From assembly GCA_016929955.1 (NCBI GenBank), contig JAFGHU010000052.1, forward strand, positions 1 to 63,503: DNA of 63,503 nucleotides. The letters are read 5' to 3'. The notes beneath the pieces are model-generated. The model was given only the letters and a program-made list of their open reading frames with translations, was not told where the DNA came from and made no database searches. The stretch is from Bacteroidales bacterium. Lineage in GTDB: Bacteria > Bacteroidota > Bacteroidia > Bacteroidales > UBA12170. The position numbers and the translations under genes are program-made. This document shows, piece by piece, positions 10,313 to 20,400 of this stretch (positions within the stretch are counted from its first letter, which is position 1; each line of letters opens with the position of its first letter).

Positions 10313-12292
10313 ATGATTCACAAATTAGTATTTAGAACTGCTTTAATTGCATTTATTTGTTTTTCTTTAAATGCAGTTGCACAACCTAAAATGAAACTCG
10401 GTAAAGTTTCAAAGGAAGAACTCCAAATGACTGTTTACGAAAAAGACAGTACTGCCGAGGCCTTTATTCTTGGCGAAAAATATTATCTAAACACAAAATA
10501 TTCTGCAGCTACAAATAGCTTCGACCTGCAGTTGGAAGTTCACAGGCGCATTAAAATTTTACATAATGATGCCATTGACGAATGGGGAAATATTAGTTTT
10601 AATCTTTATGAAAATAAGGGAAAAAGAGAAAAGCTCGTTGCTTTTAAAGGCTATACCTTAAACTTGGTCAATGGCAAAATAGAAGAGGAAAAGTTGGCGC
10701 TAAAAGATGCTTTTGATGAGCGTTCCTCAGAAAATTATAACACTCGAAAATTTACTTTTAAGAATGTTCAGGTGGGCAGTATAATTGATTATTCCTATAC
10801 CATATATTCCGATTTTTATACGCGTATACCTGATTTGGTATTTCAAAAAAGCATTCCGGTAATGTGGAGCGAAATGACTTTTGAGTATCCCGAATATTTT
10901 AAATACAAGTATTTTATGACCGGATCTGAACGCGTTTACCACTCAGAAAAAGAAACCTTGATTGAATATTCCGGTGGATATGAAATTCCTAAAATATCCA
11001 ATACCTGGGTATTAAAAGACATCCCCTCTTTAAAACAATTATCATTTATGCGACCGGTAAGCAATTACAGAACTAAGATCAATTATGAGCTTTACGGCGT
11101 TGATTTTCCTGGTCGTATTTATGAAAACTATTCATCCAGTTGGGAAGAAATAAATCGGGATTTGATGAACAGCGATAACTTCGGAAAATTATTGGATCGC
11201 TTAAGTCCCACTCAAAAAATTGCTGAAGAACTAGGCGTATCTGAAGCCTCAAATATGGAAAAAATTCTGGCAGCAGTTGATTATGTACAAAGCAATTATA
11301 TTTGGAATGATAAGATGCGCGTCTACCCCTCTGACGAGTGGCGAAAAAACATAAAAGAAAAAAAAGGAAGCACGGCCGACCTTAATTTTACTCTAATTGG
11401 TATTCTTAAAAACCTTGGAATTAATGCACATCCGGTAATTTTAAGTACACGTGCCAACGGTATTATTTTTGAAAGTTTTCCGGCAAGCGAAGATTTCAAC
11501 TATATAATTACTGCAATTGAACAAGACGGAAAATTTATTTTAGTAGATCCTACTTCGGAGTTTACAGGCCTAAACATTCTTCCGGAACGCTGTTTAAATG
11601 GTAAAGGAATGTTAATCAGCGAATCAGGATATAAATGGATTCCAATTGAAACCGGAGTTCCGTATAGCATTGATGAATTTGTTCAATTTTCTATTGATGA
11701 TGAATTAAAAGTAAAGGCAAACTATCAAGCAAAATATTCCGACTATGCCGCTTATTTTCTAAGAAATTCAATAAATAAAAAAGGGGGTGAGGAAAAGTAC
11801 ATTAAAGAATCTATTGAGGGAAATAAAGAATTAAATATTTCAGATTTCCACTTACAAAATTTAAAAAATTTGGCGAATCCTGTAATAAAAAGATATACCG
11901 CTTCTCCTGAAGACTATTTACAGGAAATGGGCGATATTATACTCTTTAAGCCAATTCTTTTTCCCAATTTTACAGAGAACCCGTTTAAAAAAGATAAACG
12001 CGATTTTCCGGTCGACTTTACCTTCGCAAGAAACTATTCGCAAACTGTAATTATTAATCTGCCGGAAGGATATGCATTCGAAGAAATTCCTAAAAACATC
12101 AGATTAGCCGCTCACGATCGATCCTTAATGTTGAATGTCGTATATAATATTGAAGGAAATAAACTGAGTATGATTATGAAATACAACATTAACAAGAGTT
12201 TTTTTAAAACGGACCGCTATAACGAAATAAAAAGCTTTTTCGATAATGTTGTTGCAAAGGAAAACGAACAAATTATCATTCGTAAAATATAA
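10313..12292 (+). CDS. secreted DUF3857/transglutaminase-like protein, probably catalytically inactive
   Basis: Signal peptide; DUF3857-like N-terminus; transglutaminase-like region reads KKGSTADLNFTLIGIL and DFNYIITAI, so the usual Cys and His are absent. Confidence 0.8.
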   Translation: MIHKLVFRTALIAFICFSLNAVAQPKMKLGKVSKEELQMTVYEKDSTAEAFILGEKYYLNTKYSAATNSFDLQLEVHRRIKILHNDAIDEWGNISFNLYENKGKREKLVAFKGYTLNLVNGKIEEEKLALKDAFDERSSENYNTRKFTFKNVQVGSIIDYSYTIYSDFYTRIPDLVFQKSIPVMWSEMTFEYPEYFKYKYFMTGSERVYHSEKETLIEYSGGYEIPKISNTWVLKDIPSLKQLSFMRPVSNYRTKINYELYGVDFPGRIYENYSSSWEEINRDLMNSDNFGKLLDRLSPTQKIAEELGVSEASNMEKILAAVDYVQSNYIWNDKMRVYPSDEWRKNIKEKKGSTADLNFTLIGILKNLGINAHPVILSTRANGIIFESFPASEDFNYIITAIEQDGKFILVDPTSEFTGLNILPERCLNGKGMLISESGYKWIPIETGVPYSIDEFVQFSIDDELKVKANYQAKYSDYAAYFLRNSINKKGGEEKYIKESIEGNKELNISDFHLQNLKNLANPVIKRYTASPEDYLQEMGDIILFKPILFPNFTENPFKKDKRDFPVDFTFARNYSQTVIINLPEGYAFEEIPKNIRLAAHDRSLMLNVVYNIEGNKLSMIMKYNINKSFFKTDRYNEIKSFFDNVVAKENEQIIIRKI

Positions 12293-12298
12293 AAAGTC

Positions 12299-14197
12299 AT
12301 GAAAAAGTTTATTGTCTTACTTTTTATTAGTTTTTCATCCATCGCTTATGCCCAAAAAGAGTTGGATGAAAAATGGCTTGAAATTCCTGAAACTTTAAAA
12401 GAACATGCCTATGCAATTGTTCGCGAATATAAAGTGGAATATATTCTCAATTCAACCAATAGTTTAGAAGAAAATGTGTCGATGATCCTAAGCATTCTCG
12501 ATAATGAAGGCAAAGATTTTGCTACTCAAGTTTGGCATTACGATATTTTTTCAAAATACAGTTCCGGCGAAATTCAAATTTTTGATAAAAACGGAATACG
12601 ATTGGAAAAGAAAAGCTTACGCGATATGAATGACTACGGCACTTCGGGAATGTCGAATTTCTTTGATGATTCACGACTGAAAGTGTATGAACCCCTAATA
12701 AAAGAAACCCCTTATACGCTTATCATTAACTTTTCTAAAAAACACAATGGATTCTTTCAATTGCCAACCTGGATTCCACAGCAAAATTCAAACATAGCTG
12801 TTGAAAACGCTTCTTTAACCATACTCAATAAAGGAAATATCGACTTTAAAACAAAACTGATCAACCTCCATAAAGGGAATTATGAATATACAGAAGAAGG
12901 CCAGAAAAAGGAATGGGAAATTCATAATATTAAGGCCTTCAAGCCGGAGTCTTATGTGCGGTCATCACAGTTGCCCGCCATTGTATTTCCATTGACCCAA
13001 TTTCAGGTTCAAGGCTTTGCGGGAAATACCAATACTTGGGAAGGATTTGGAAAATGGAGCGCTGATTTAATAAACGATCGCGATATATTACCGGAAGAAA
13101 CGGTAGCGAAAATTCTTGAAATGGTCAAAGGCCTCGATAATCCGAAAGAAAAAGCGAAAGTAATTTACAGCTGGATGCAAGAAAACACCCGTTATATCAG
13201 CATCCAATATGGAATTGGAGGATGGCAACCCTATACTGCTCAAGAGGTAGATAATCTAAAATACGGTGATTGTAAAGCGCTTGCCAATTATACAAAAGCC
13301 CTTTTCAAAGTAGCTGATATTGATGCCTATTATTCATTAATTAGAGCGGGAAGAGGCGAAAAATACATGGATAAAAATTTTCCTTCCAACCAATTTAACC
13401 ATGTTATTCTTTGCGTCCCTTTTTCAGGTGATACCACTTGGGCAGAGTGTACAGCCGACAATATTGCCTTTGGATATTTAGGTGATTTTACAGATGATAG
13501 ATATGCTTTAGTCATTGATAAGGATAAAAGCAAATTACAAAAAACTACGGCTTACCCAAAAGAACAAAACCTTCAAGTTCGCAAAGCAGATATCAATATT
13601 CATTCCGACGGCTCTTTACACGCAACTATTACGACCGAATTTTCAGGTATCCAATCCAATTACCGACGGGCACAAATTAATGAAGATGAGAAAGACCGGA
13701 AAAACTACTTATACAATTCTTTATCAATTTCTGGTTTTACAATTAAAGACCTGAGCTATGAGTATAAAAAAGAGGTATTGCCCGAAATTATTGAAAATCT
13801 TGAAATAGATGCCGTAAAATATGCCAGTGTTACAAGCAACCGAATATTTTTACCGCTAAATCTTTTAAATAAGTCTGTTTATAAACCGGAGAAAGATACT
13901 TCAAGAAAAAATACGATTTTTATTAGCTTGGCCTATATTGATAGCGACTCGCTAATTTATCAAATTCCGGAGGGCTATGAAATCGAACGCTTACCCAAGG
14001 ATCAAACAATAGAAAGCCGGTACGGAAACTACAGTAGCAGAGTAATAAAAAACGGCAATGAGATTATATACTTGCGAAATCAAGAGCAAAATTCAGGGGA
14101 GTTTCCTGCAGAAAATTGGTCGGAATTCAGAAAGTATAAACTCGATATTGTAAAAGCCGATAAAGCAGTGGCAATATTAAGAAAGACTAGCAAGTAA
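12299..14197 (+). CDS. secreted DUF3857/transglutaminase-domain protein
   Basis: Signal peptide; YGDCKALANYTKAL and FNHVILCV give Cys and His of the transglutaminase core. Confidence 0.85.
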   Translation: MKKFIVLLFISFSSIAYAQKELDEKWLEIPETLKEHAYAIVREYKVEYILNSTNSLEENVSMILSILDNEGKDFATQVWHYDIFSKYSSGEIQIFDKNGIRLEKKSLRDMNDYGTSGMSNFFDDSRLKVYEPLIKETPYTLIINFSKKHNGFFQLPTWIPQQNSNIAVENASLTILNKGNIDFKTKLINLHKGNYEYTEEGQKKEWEIHNIKAFKPESYVRSSQLPAIVFPLTQFQVQGFAGNTNTWEGFGKWSADLINDRDILPEETVAKILEMVKGLDNPKEKAKVIYSWMQENTRYISIQYGIGGWQPYTAQEVDNLKYGDCKALANYTKALFKVADIDAYYSLIRAGRGEKYMDKNFPSNQFNHVILCVPFSGDTTWAECTADNIAFGYLGDFTDDRYALVIDKDKSKLQKTTAYPKEQNLQVRKADINIHSDGSLHATITTEFSGIQSNYRRAQINEDEKDRKNYLYNSLSISGFTIKDLSYEYKKEVLPEIIENLEIDAVKYASVTSNRIFLPLNLLNKSVYKPEKDTSRKNTIFISLAYIDSDSLIYQIPEGYEIERLPKDQTIESRYGNYSSRVIKNGNEIIYLRNQEQNSGEFPAENWSEFRKYKLDIVKADKAVAILRKTSK

Positions 14198-14355
14198 TCT
14201 TTTTATGCGATTATCGTATAGGACTCACTAAACCCATAAATTAGGCGATATCAACCATAGCTAGATATGTTCGCCTTTTGATCAAATCAATAGCTTTAAT
14301 CGAGCAGAAGGTATTGATGCATTTGCTGTAAATTTGAGTGACAGGGGAAACTATT

Positions 14356-14538
14356 TTACTGCGCAAAAAACTTAAAAGCCTCGTAAACAAAAAAGGCTGG
14401 CCAAACCATGGCTTTTAAAAAACCAAGAACACCCATCCAAAAACCACTGGCATGAGAAATAAAATAAACGGCTGCTCCAATAAATCCTACACCATAAAAT
14501 GCTCCACCGGATGCATTTCCCTGAACTTCTTTTTTCAT
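14356..14538 (-). CDS. small hydrophobic protein of unknown function
   Basis: 60 aa, Gly/aromatic-rich hydrophobic segments; isolated ORF in an intergenic region. Confidence 0.45.
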   Translation of the reverse strand: MKKEVQGNASGGAFYGVGFIGAAVYFISHASGFWMGVLGFLKAMVWPAFFVYEAFKFFAQ

Positions 14539-14622
14539 AATATAAAGTGCTTTAATAGTTTAACACTCAAACTTACACATTTATTTTGCACCTTTAAAAT
14601 TATGATCAATAAAAAAAGGTAT

Positions 14623-15348
14623 TTACATTCGTCTAATTGCTGTTGTTTTTCCGGGTACAACTTTTCTAGTTATTGCATAAGATACAATATTGATGTTTAA
14701 CAGAATTTCCCTTTCGTATTTGACAGCTAGTTTTGCATCATTTGCCGCCTCAGATAAATTGTTCAGCTTTTGCTGTATTTCCGAACGGATTTTATAATAC
14801 TCCGCATAATAAGGATTTGATTGAATCGCCTTATTTATCAGGATCAAGGCTTTATCGTTTTGCTCTTTTTTAAGCTTTCTCAATGCCTTTTCCTTAAACA
14901 TTAAGGAGACTTCCTTCGAAACTGCAGGAGGACTAGGACGTGCCTGCTTGATATCGCTCCTAACTGTAGAAACGGATTGCCCCTTTTGAATATCATAATT
15001 AACAATGACTTTGTAAACAAATGTGCTTGGTTCATTGTTTATTAAAGTTGGACTCCACTTGCCTTCTGTTGTTTTTAGAATGGCTAAAGGCTCTTTTGCT
15101 AAATCGATATGCGGAAACTCATCAACAACAATCGACTCAATTTCTCCTTGTTTACCAATTTCGAGTGAGAGAATTGTCCTTCCTTTAATGTTTTGTTCAA
15201 TTAATGCTCTCGGATAGGTTAATTTACGGGCAAAGTATTCGTCAATATTTCCTTCGAAGCTTGCTTTAACAAAACTAGTATCCTGTTGTGCATTTACACT
15301 ATTCATAATAATCAGAATAAGCACAAGTAAAAGGTGGTGTTTTTTCAT
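14623..15348 (-). CDS. TonB C-terminal-like domain plus TPR-like protein
   Basis: Signal peptide; YPRALIEQNIKGRTILSLEIGKQGEIESIVV (TonB_C-like); TPR-like ALILINKAIQSNPYYAEYYKIRSEIQ. Confidence 0.7.
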   Translation of the reverse strand: MKKHHLLLVLILIIMNSVNAQQDTSFVKASFEGNIDEYFARKLTYPRALIEQNIKGRTILSLEIGKQGEIESIVVDEFPHIDLAKEPLAILKTTEGKWSPTLINNEPSTFVYKVIVNYDIQKGQSVSTVRSDIKQARPSPPAVSKEVSLMFKEKALRKLKKEQNDKALILINKAIQSNPYYAEYYKIRSEIQQKLNNLSEAANDAKLAVKYEREILLNINIVSYAITRKVVPGKTTAIRRM

Positions 15349-15431
15349 GCGTAATTTTAATTTGATGCGTTTATACTTTTATTAAATATAAAAATACAAA
15401 AAAATAAAACACCAGAACGTGGAATTAAGGC

Positions 15432-15968
15432 TTAATCTCTTTCTTTAAAAAGATCTTCATTTTCAATTTTTTGTCCTTCGTATTGTTGAATATCGTCGCT
15501 CATATATTTGAGCTCAATACCTACTTCTTTAAACATGGCTTCCGATTCTTGTCCGGAGTGGTATTTACGCTCGCACACCACCCTTTCGATACCGCAGTTA
15601 ATGATCAGCATAGCACAGGTTCGGCAAGGCGTCATACGGCAATACAAAGTTCCACCTTCGAGTGCAATACCTCTTCGGGCTGCTTGCGTTATTGCATTTT
15701 GCTCGGCATGCACCGTACGAACACAATGCTGCGTTACATGGCCATCTTCGTGAATTACTTTTTTAAATAAATGACCCACATCATCACAATGGGCCATTCC
15801 TCTAGGCGAACCCACATAACCGGTAACTAAAATCTGGCGATCTTTGGTAATTACGCAACCGCTTCGGCCTCTGTCGCAAGTTGCTCTTTCGGCAACCGTA
15901 TCGGCTAATTTTATAAAATATTCGTCCCAGGAAGGACGTTTGTGTTCGGGATTCGTTTTATTGCTCAT
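15432..15968 (-). CDS. dCMP deaminase family protein
   Basis: HCVRTVHAEQNAITQAARRG and CRMTPCRTCAMLIINCGIERVVC zinc deaminase motifs. Confidence 0.93.
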   Translation of the reverse strand: MSNKTNPEHKRPSWDEYFIKLADTVAERATCDRGRSGCVITKDRQILVTGYVGSPRGMAHCDDVGHLFKKVIHEDGHVTQHCVRTVHAEQNAITQAARRGIALEGGTLYCRMTPCRTCAMLIINCGIERVVCERKYHSGQESEAMFKEVGIELKYMSDDIQQYEGQKIENEDLFKERD

Positions 15969-16525
15969 ACTTCACTTATTTTAGTCATTACCTCTTCCAC
16001 TTGCTGATGAAGACGATCAAAATCGCCGTTATTATCAAAAGTAAAATCAGCCATAGCAATGCATTTCTTCAGGTTTTGCTTATTCGGATCGGTCGAATTC
16101 ATTTCACGGGCTTCGTTTGCTAAAAAAGTTTCGAAAGAAATTTTATCGGTTTCCGAAGCGCGTTGTACAATACGTTTGTAGCGAATTTCAGGCTTGGCAT
16201 CCACGGCAAAAAGATAAAACTTGCCTTTAGCGCGCAAAGCCTCTATTTCACCCGGTGTTCGAATGCTTTCGATAATCGCATTTTTGCCGTTGATTAAGGC
16301 TTCTTCATACAGTTCGTCGGTTATAAAAGAAGGCGAATTTTCAGCTCTTAACCGATTAGCTACCAAGGTCATGCTATCGCGATTATTGGGTAAACCCAAT
16401 TTTTCAATCTCACGAATTAAATAGGCACGTACCGAATAATGGCTTAGTTTTTTTTGGTTGATCAAATAATCAACTATAGTTCCTTTTCCTGCACCCAAAG
16501 TGCCGGTTATTCCAATGATGATCAT
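15965..16525 (-). CDS. P-loop nucleotide kinase-like protein (dNMP kinase/dephospho-CoA kinase-like)
   Basis: GITGTLGAGKGTIVDYL P-loop; 4-nt overlap with the dCMP deaminase gene. Confidence 0.75.
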   Translation of the reverse strand: MIIIGITGTLGAGKGTIVDYLINQKKLSHYSVRAYLIREIEKLGLPNNRDSMTLVANRLRAENSPSFITDELYEEALINGKNAIIESIRTPGEIEALRAKGKFYLFAVDAKPEIRYKRIVQRASETDKISFETFLANEAREMNSTDPNKQNLKKCIAMADFTFDNNGDFDRLHQQVEEVMTKISEV

Positions 16526-17118
16526 AAAAGGCTTTCTGTTTTAATCTCTTTTAACCATTTGGTCATTTCGATGGGTTTGTATGAAGCAAGCAAGTCGCAA
16601 AGTTCTTTTGGATCATCGTGCGAAAAAACATTTTTACGATGTTCGCCTCTAACAAAGCCTTCGCTAACGCCTAAATCGATAAAACGAATGAGCTGATCGA
16701 AATAGCCTTTTACATTGTATAAACCCAAAGGTTTGGAAATTATTTGCAATTGATCGAGCACTAAAACTTCAGCCAATTCATCGAGGGTACCAAAGCCTCC
16801 GGGCATAGCCACAAAAGCATCCGAAATATCAATCAATAAATTTTTTCGTGTAGCCATACTCTCCACAATATGCAATTTTGTTAATCCGTTATGCGCTACT
16901 TCTTTATCAACCAAATATTGTGGCATTACGCCGATGACTTCACTTCCGGCCTCGAGCATGCGATCGGCAATAATTTTCATCAAACCCACATTGGCGCCAC
17001 CATAAACCAGCAAATGTCCTTTTTCAATTAAATAATCGGCAAGTGCTAGTGCTTTCCGTTTATAAATTTCGTCGTAGCCCATACTTGAGCCACAAAAAAC
17101 ACAAATTTTCTTCATCAC
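16522..17118 (-). CDS. LOG-family TIGR00730 Rossmann-fold protein
   Basis: CVFCGSSMG, VYGGANVGLM and AMPGGFGTLDELAEVL (PGGxGTxxE motif). Confidence 0.93.
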   Translation of the reverse strand: MMKKICVFCGSSMGYDEIYKRKALALADYLIEKGHLLVYGGANVGLMKIIADRMLEAGSEVIGVMPQYLVDKEVAHNGLTKLHIVESMATRKNLLIDISDAFVAMPGGFGTLDELAEVLVLDQLQIISKPLGLYNVKGYFDQLIRFIDLGVSEGFVRGEHRKNVFSHDDPKELCDLLASYKPIEMTKWLKEIKTESLL

Positions 17119-17148
17119 ACAAAGGTAAAAGAATTGGAGAAATACAAT

Positions 17149-17706
17149 CTAAGAATCAGCACGAAGTTGTTCTTGAATGGATTCCATCAAAACAAAAAGC
17201 GATTTAAGTTGTTCTATATCTTTAATTAAAGGCTTTATTTGAAGTTCCAAAATATTCGCTTTCAATTCGATACGTATATCACGATAAGGTGCTTGATTGA
17301 CTAATTGGCTTTGCAATTTTCGATTAAAAACGCGGTGTATTCTTCGCTTATTCGAAGCAAAAAGGCGAAATAAATGATCGAATTCGTGGTATTCTACCGG
17401 AATCAGTTCCAGGCCTTTAGGCGCTCGTTTATTAAAAATATTCTTTCGTTTGATTAAAAAACGAAAATCTTCGACAGCATCGCAATTGGATTCAAAACGG
17501 GTAGTGATTATTGGAGTTCTACCTGCCATTTTCGTAAAACTGTCTAGTTTTATTTCATAGCCTTCTTCTTTTTTTACGACTTCGAGCGGCTTGAAAAATC
17601 CTTTATCAACAAATTCTGCCTTTAGATCATAGGCCAATTCATTCCAAACTTTCCGTTGACTTTTAAACATCGCACTAAATCGTCTTGAAAATTCGCCCAT
17701 AAGCAC
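17149..17706 (-). CDS. conserved hypothetical protein
   Basis: 185-aa ORF between LOG and hutU genes on the same strand; no recognised motif. Confidence 0.6.
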   Translation of the reverse strand: MLMGEFSRRFSAMFKSQRKVWNELAYDLKAEFVDKGFFKPLEVVKKEEGYEIKLDSFTKMAGRTPIITTRFESNCDAVEDFRFLIKRKNIFNKRAPKGLELIPVEYHEFDHLFRLFASNKRRIHRVFNRKLQSQLVNQAPYRDIRIELKANILELQIKPLIKDIEQLKSLFVLMESIQEQLRADS

Positions 17707-17723
17707 CGTGTTTTTTTAATAAT

Positions 17724-19736
17724 TTAAAACAATTTGTCCAGCATTTTCTCGTCGGCAAAATTAGGTAGCGTTACCTTCAAATTCGGATTACTTTCCATAG
17801 CCCGCCTTGCCGCAAAAACAGCGCCATCGTTTCTTGCCCAACTTCGGCGACTAATGCCGTTGTTTACATCCCAATAAAGCATCGATTTTAATCTGCGATC
17901 AGCATCCGGACTGCCATCGAGTAGCATTCCAAAACCGCCGTTAATCACTTCGCCCCATCCTACTCCACCACCGTTGTGGATGCTTACCCAAGTTGCTCCG
18001 CGGAAAGAATCGCCAATCACATTTTGAATGGCCATATCGGCAGTAAAAGAAGATCCGTCGTAAATATTCGACGTTTCGCGATAGGGCGAATCTGTACCTG
18101 AAACATCGTGATGATCGCGGCCTAAAACAATCGGAGCAGAAATTTTTCCTTCGGCAATGGCTTTATTAAAAGCTTCTGCAATTTTGATGCGGCCTTCGGC
18201 ATCGGCATATAGAATTCGCGCTTGCGAGCCAACCACCAATTTATTTTCTTGTGCGCCTTCTATCCATTGAATATTATCCGCCATTTGGCTTTGTATTTCT
18301 TTGGGCGAGTTTTTCATAATCTCGCTTAAAATTTTAGCCGCAATTTTATCTGTTTTTTCTAAATCTTTGGGATCGTTAGACGTACAAACCCAACGGAAAG
18401 GGCCAAAACCATAATCGAAAAATAAAGGACCCATAATATCTTGCACATAAGAGGGATATTTAAAGCGAATTCCATCTTTAGCCATAATATCGGCTCCTGC
18501 ACGTGAGGCTTCCAATAAAAAAGCATTCCCATAATCGAAAAAATAAGTGCCTTTTGCTGTATGTTTGTTGATAGCCGCAGCTTGTCGGCGCAATGATTCT
18601 CTAACTTTCTCCTTAAATTTTTCGGGATGATGTGCCATCATTTCTTGCGATTCTTCTAAAGAATGGCCCACAGGATAATAACCGCCAGCCCAAGGATTAT
18701 GCAAAGAAGTTTGATCAGAACCCAAATCGACATAAATATTTTCTGCATCAAACTTTTCCCAAACATCTACAATATTGCCTTGGTAGGCAATGGAAACGAC
18801 TTCTTTCTCGGCTTTTGCCTTTTTTACGCGTTGAACCAATTCATTTAAATCCTCAAACACCTCATCAACCCATCCTTGCGAATAACGCGTATGTGTTACT
18901 TTAGGATTGACTTCGGCTGTAACCGAAATCACTTTAGCGATATTGCCCGCTTTGGGTTGCGCGCCCGACATACCACCCAATCCGGAAGTTAAAAACAATT
19001 TTCCGGCAAAAGGATCTTCATTGGCTTTGGCCACTTTTCTGGCGGCATTCATCACCGTAATGGTTGTTCCATGTACAATTCCTTGCGGTCCGATATACAT
19101 ATAAGAGCCCGCAGTCATTTGTCCGTATTGCGAAACACCCAAAGCATTGAATTTTTCCCAATCGTCTTGTTTTGAGTAGTTTGGAATTACCATTCCATTA
19201 GTAACAACCACTCGGGGAGCGTCTTTATGCGAAGGGAAAAGACCCATCGGATGCCCGGAATACATAACCAAGGTTTGTTCGTCGGTCATTGTGGCCAAGT
19301 ACTGCATCGTTAATAAATATTGGGCCCAATTTTGAAAAACGGCTCCATTTCCACCATACGTTATCAATTCGTGAGGATGCTGAGCAACAGCATAGTCCAG
19401 GTTGTTTTGAATCATCAGCATTATGGCTGCTGCTTGTTTTGATTGATGCGGAAAATCGTTGATATGGCGTGCATGCATCTTATAATCGGGGCGAAAACGA
19501 TACATATAAATACGCCCGTATTTTTTTAGTTCATCGGCAAATTCAGGTGCAAGAACTGCATGGTGCTTGGGATGAAAATAACGTAAAGCATTTTTTAAGG
19601 CCAATTTTTTTTCCTCAACAGATAAAATATCTTTCCGAATTGGGGCATGATTTATATCGCGATCGTAATCCTTTTTAGCTGGGAGCTCTTCAGGAATTCC
19701 TTGAAGTATTAATTTTTTAAACTTTTCAGTTTCCAT
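17724..19736 (-). CDS. hutU: urocanate hydratase
   Basis: YSGHPMGLFPSH, YMYIGPQGIVHGTTITVMNAAR, GRDHHDVSGTDSPYRETSNIYDGSSFTADM and NGGGVGWGEVINGGFGM. Confidence 0.95.
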   Translation of the reverse strand: METEKFKKLILQGIPEELPAKKDYDRDINHAPIRKDILSVEEKKLALKNALRYFHPKHHAVLAPEFADELKKYGRIYMYRFRPDYKMHARHINDFPHQSKQAAAIMLMIQNNLDYAVAQHPHELITYGGNGAVFQNWAQYLLTMQYLATMTDEQTLVMYSGHPMGLFPSHKDAPRVVVTNGMVIPNYSKQDDWEKFNALGVSQYGQMTAGSYMYIGPQGIVHGTTITVMNAARKVAKANEDPFAGKLFLTSGLGGMSGAQPKAGNIAKVISVTAEVNPKVTHTRYSQGWVDEVFEDLNELVQRVKKAKAEKEVVSIAYQGNIVDVWEKFDAENIYVDLGSDQTSLHNPWAGGYYPVGHSLEESQEMMAHHPEKFKEKVRESLRRQAAAINKHTAKGTYFFDYGNAFLLEASRAGADIMAKDGIRFKYPSYVQDIMGPLFFDYGFGPFRWVCTSNDPKDLEKTDKIAAKILSEIMKNSPKEIQSQMADNIQWIEGAQENKLVVGSQARILYADAEGRIKIAEAFNKAIAEGKISAPIVLGRDHHDVSGTDSPYRETSNIYDGSSFTADMAIQNVIGDSFRGATWVSIHNGGGVGWGEVINGGFGMLLDGSPDADRRLKSMLYWDVNNGISRRSWARNDGAVFAARRAMESNPNLKVTLPNFADEKMLDKLF

Positions 19737-19831
19737 TTTTTATTTGTTAAGATGTTTGTGCAAATTTACAAAATCAATATTTCTTAAGCCTGCTCATTTA
19801 AAATTAAATAAAACCCTATTAATAAATTCCT

Positions 19832-19839
19832 TATATTTG
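19832..19839 (+). promoter_or_regulatory. candidate -7 box TATATTTG upstream of the H-NOX operon
   Basis: TAnnTTTG match 18 nt before the ATG; no clear -33 element. Confidence 0.35.
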
Positions 19840-19857
19840 AGATATATATAGCCGCTT

Positions 19858-20400
19858 ATGAAAGGAATGGTTTTTACGGAATTTATCGAATTCGTTGAAA
19901 AGGAATTTGGATTTGAAATGAGTGATCAGATTATTACGCAGTCCGATTTAAAGTCTGGAGGTGTTTATACAGCTGTAGGAACTTATGATTTTCAGGAAAT
20001 GCTTAATCTGCTTATCACCTTAAATAAAAAAACAAATATCCCGCTAAATGATTTATTGCAGACATTTGGCAAACATTTATTTTTTCGTTTTGTACAGATG
20101 TATCCGCATTTTATCGATCGCACAAAATCATTATTTCATTTTCTTTCAGGCATTGACCATTATATTCATGTGGAAGTATTAAAGCTTTATCCCGATGCTG
20201 AACTACCCACAATGACTATTGAAGAAAGAACCGATGACCACATTGTTATTGACTATAAATCTGAGCGTAAACTGGCTTATTTTGCCCTGGGATTATTTCA
20301 ATCGGCTACGGCCTATTTTAATGAGCCCTGCGCTATCAATTTTAAAAATATAAAAACTGACGGTTCAGAAGTGAAATTTTTCATAACCAAGTCAAAATGA
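19858..20400 (+). CDS. H-NOX (heme NO/O2-binding) domain protein
   Basis: [18 protein letters not shown] (proximal His region) and YKSER (Y-x-S-x-R heme-propionate motif). Confidence 0.93.
   Translation: MKGMVFTEFIEFVEKEFGFEMSDQIITQSDLKSGGVYTAVGTYDFQEMLNLLITLNKKTNIPLNDLLQTFGKHLFFRFVQMYPHFIDRTKSLFHFLSGIDHYIHVEVLKLYPDAELPTMTIEERTDDHIVIDYKSERKLAYFALGLFQSATAYFNEPCAINFKNIKTDGSEVKFFITKSK

Noticed and set aside
17724-19736. Complete histidine-utilisation (hut) operon
   Set aside because: Only hutU is recognisable; no hutH, hutI or hutG in the window.
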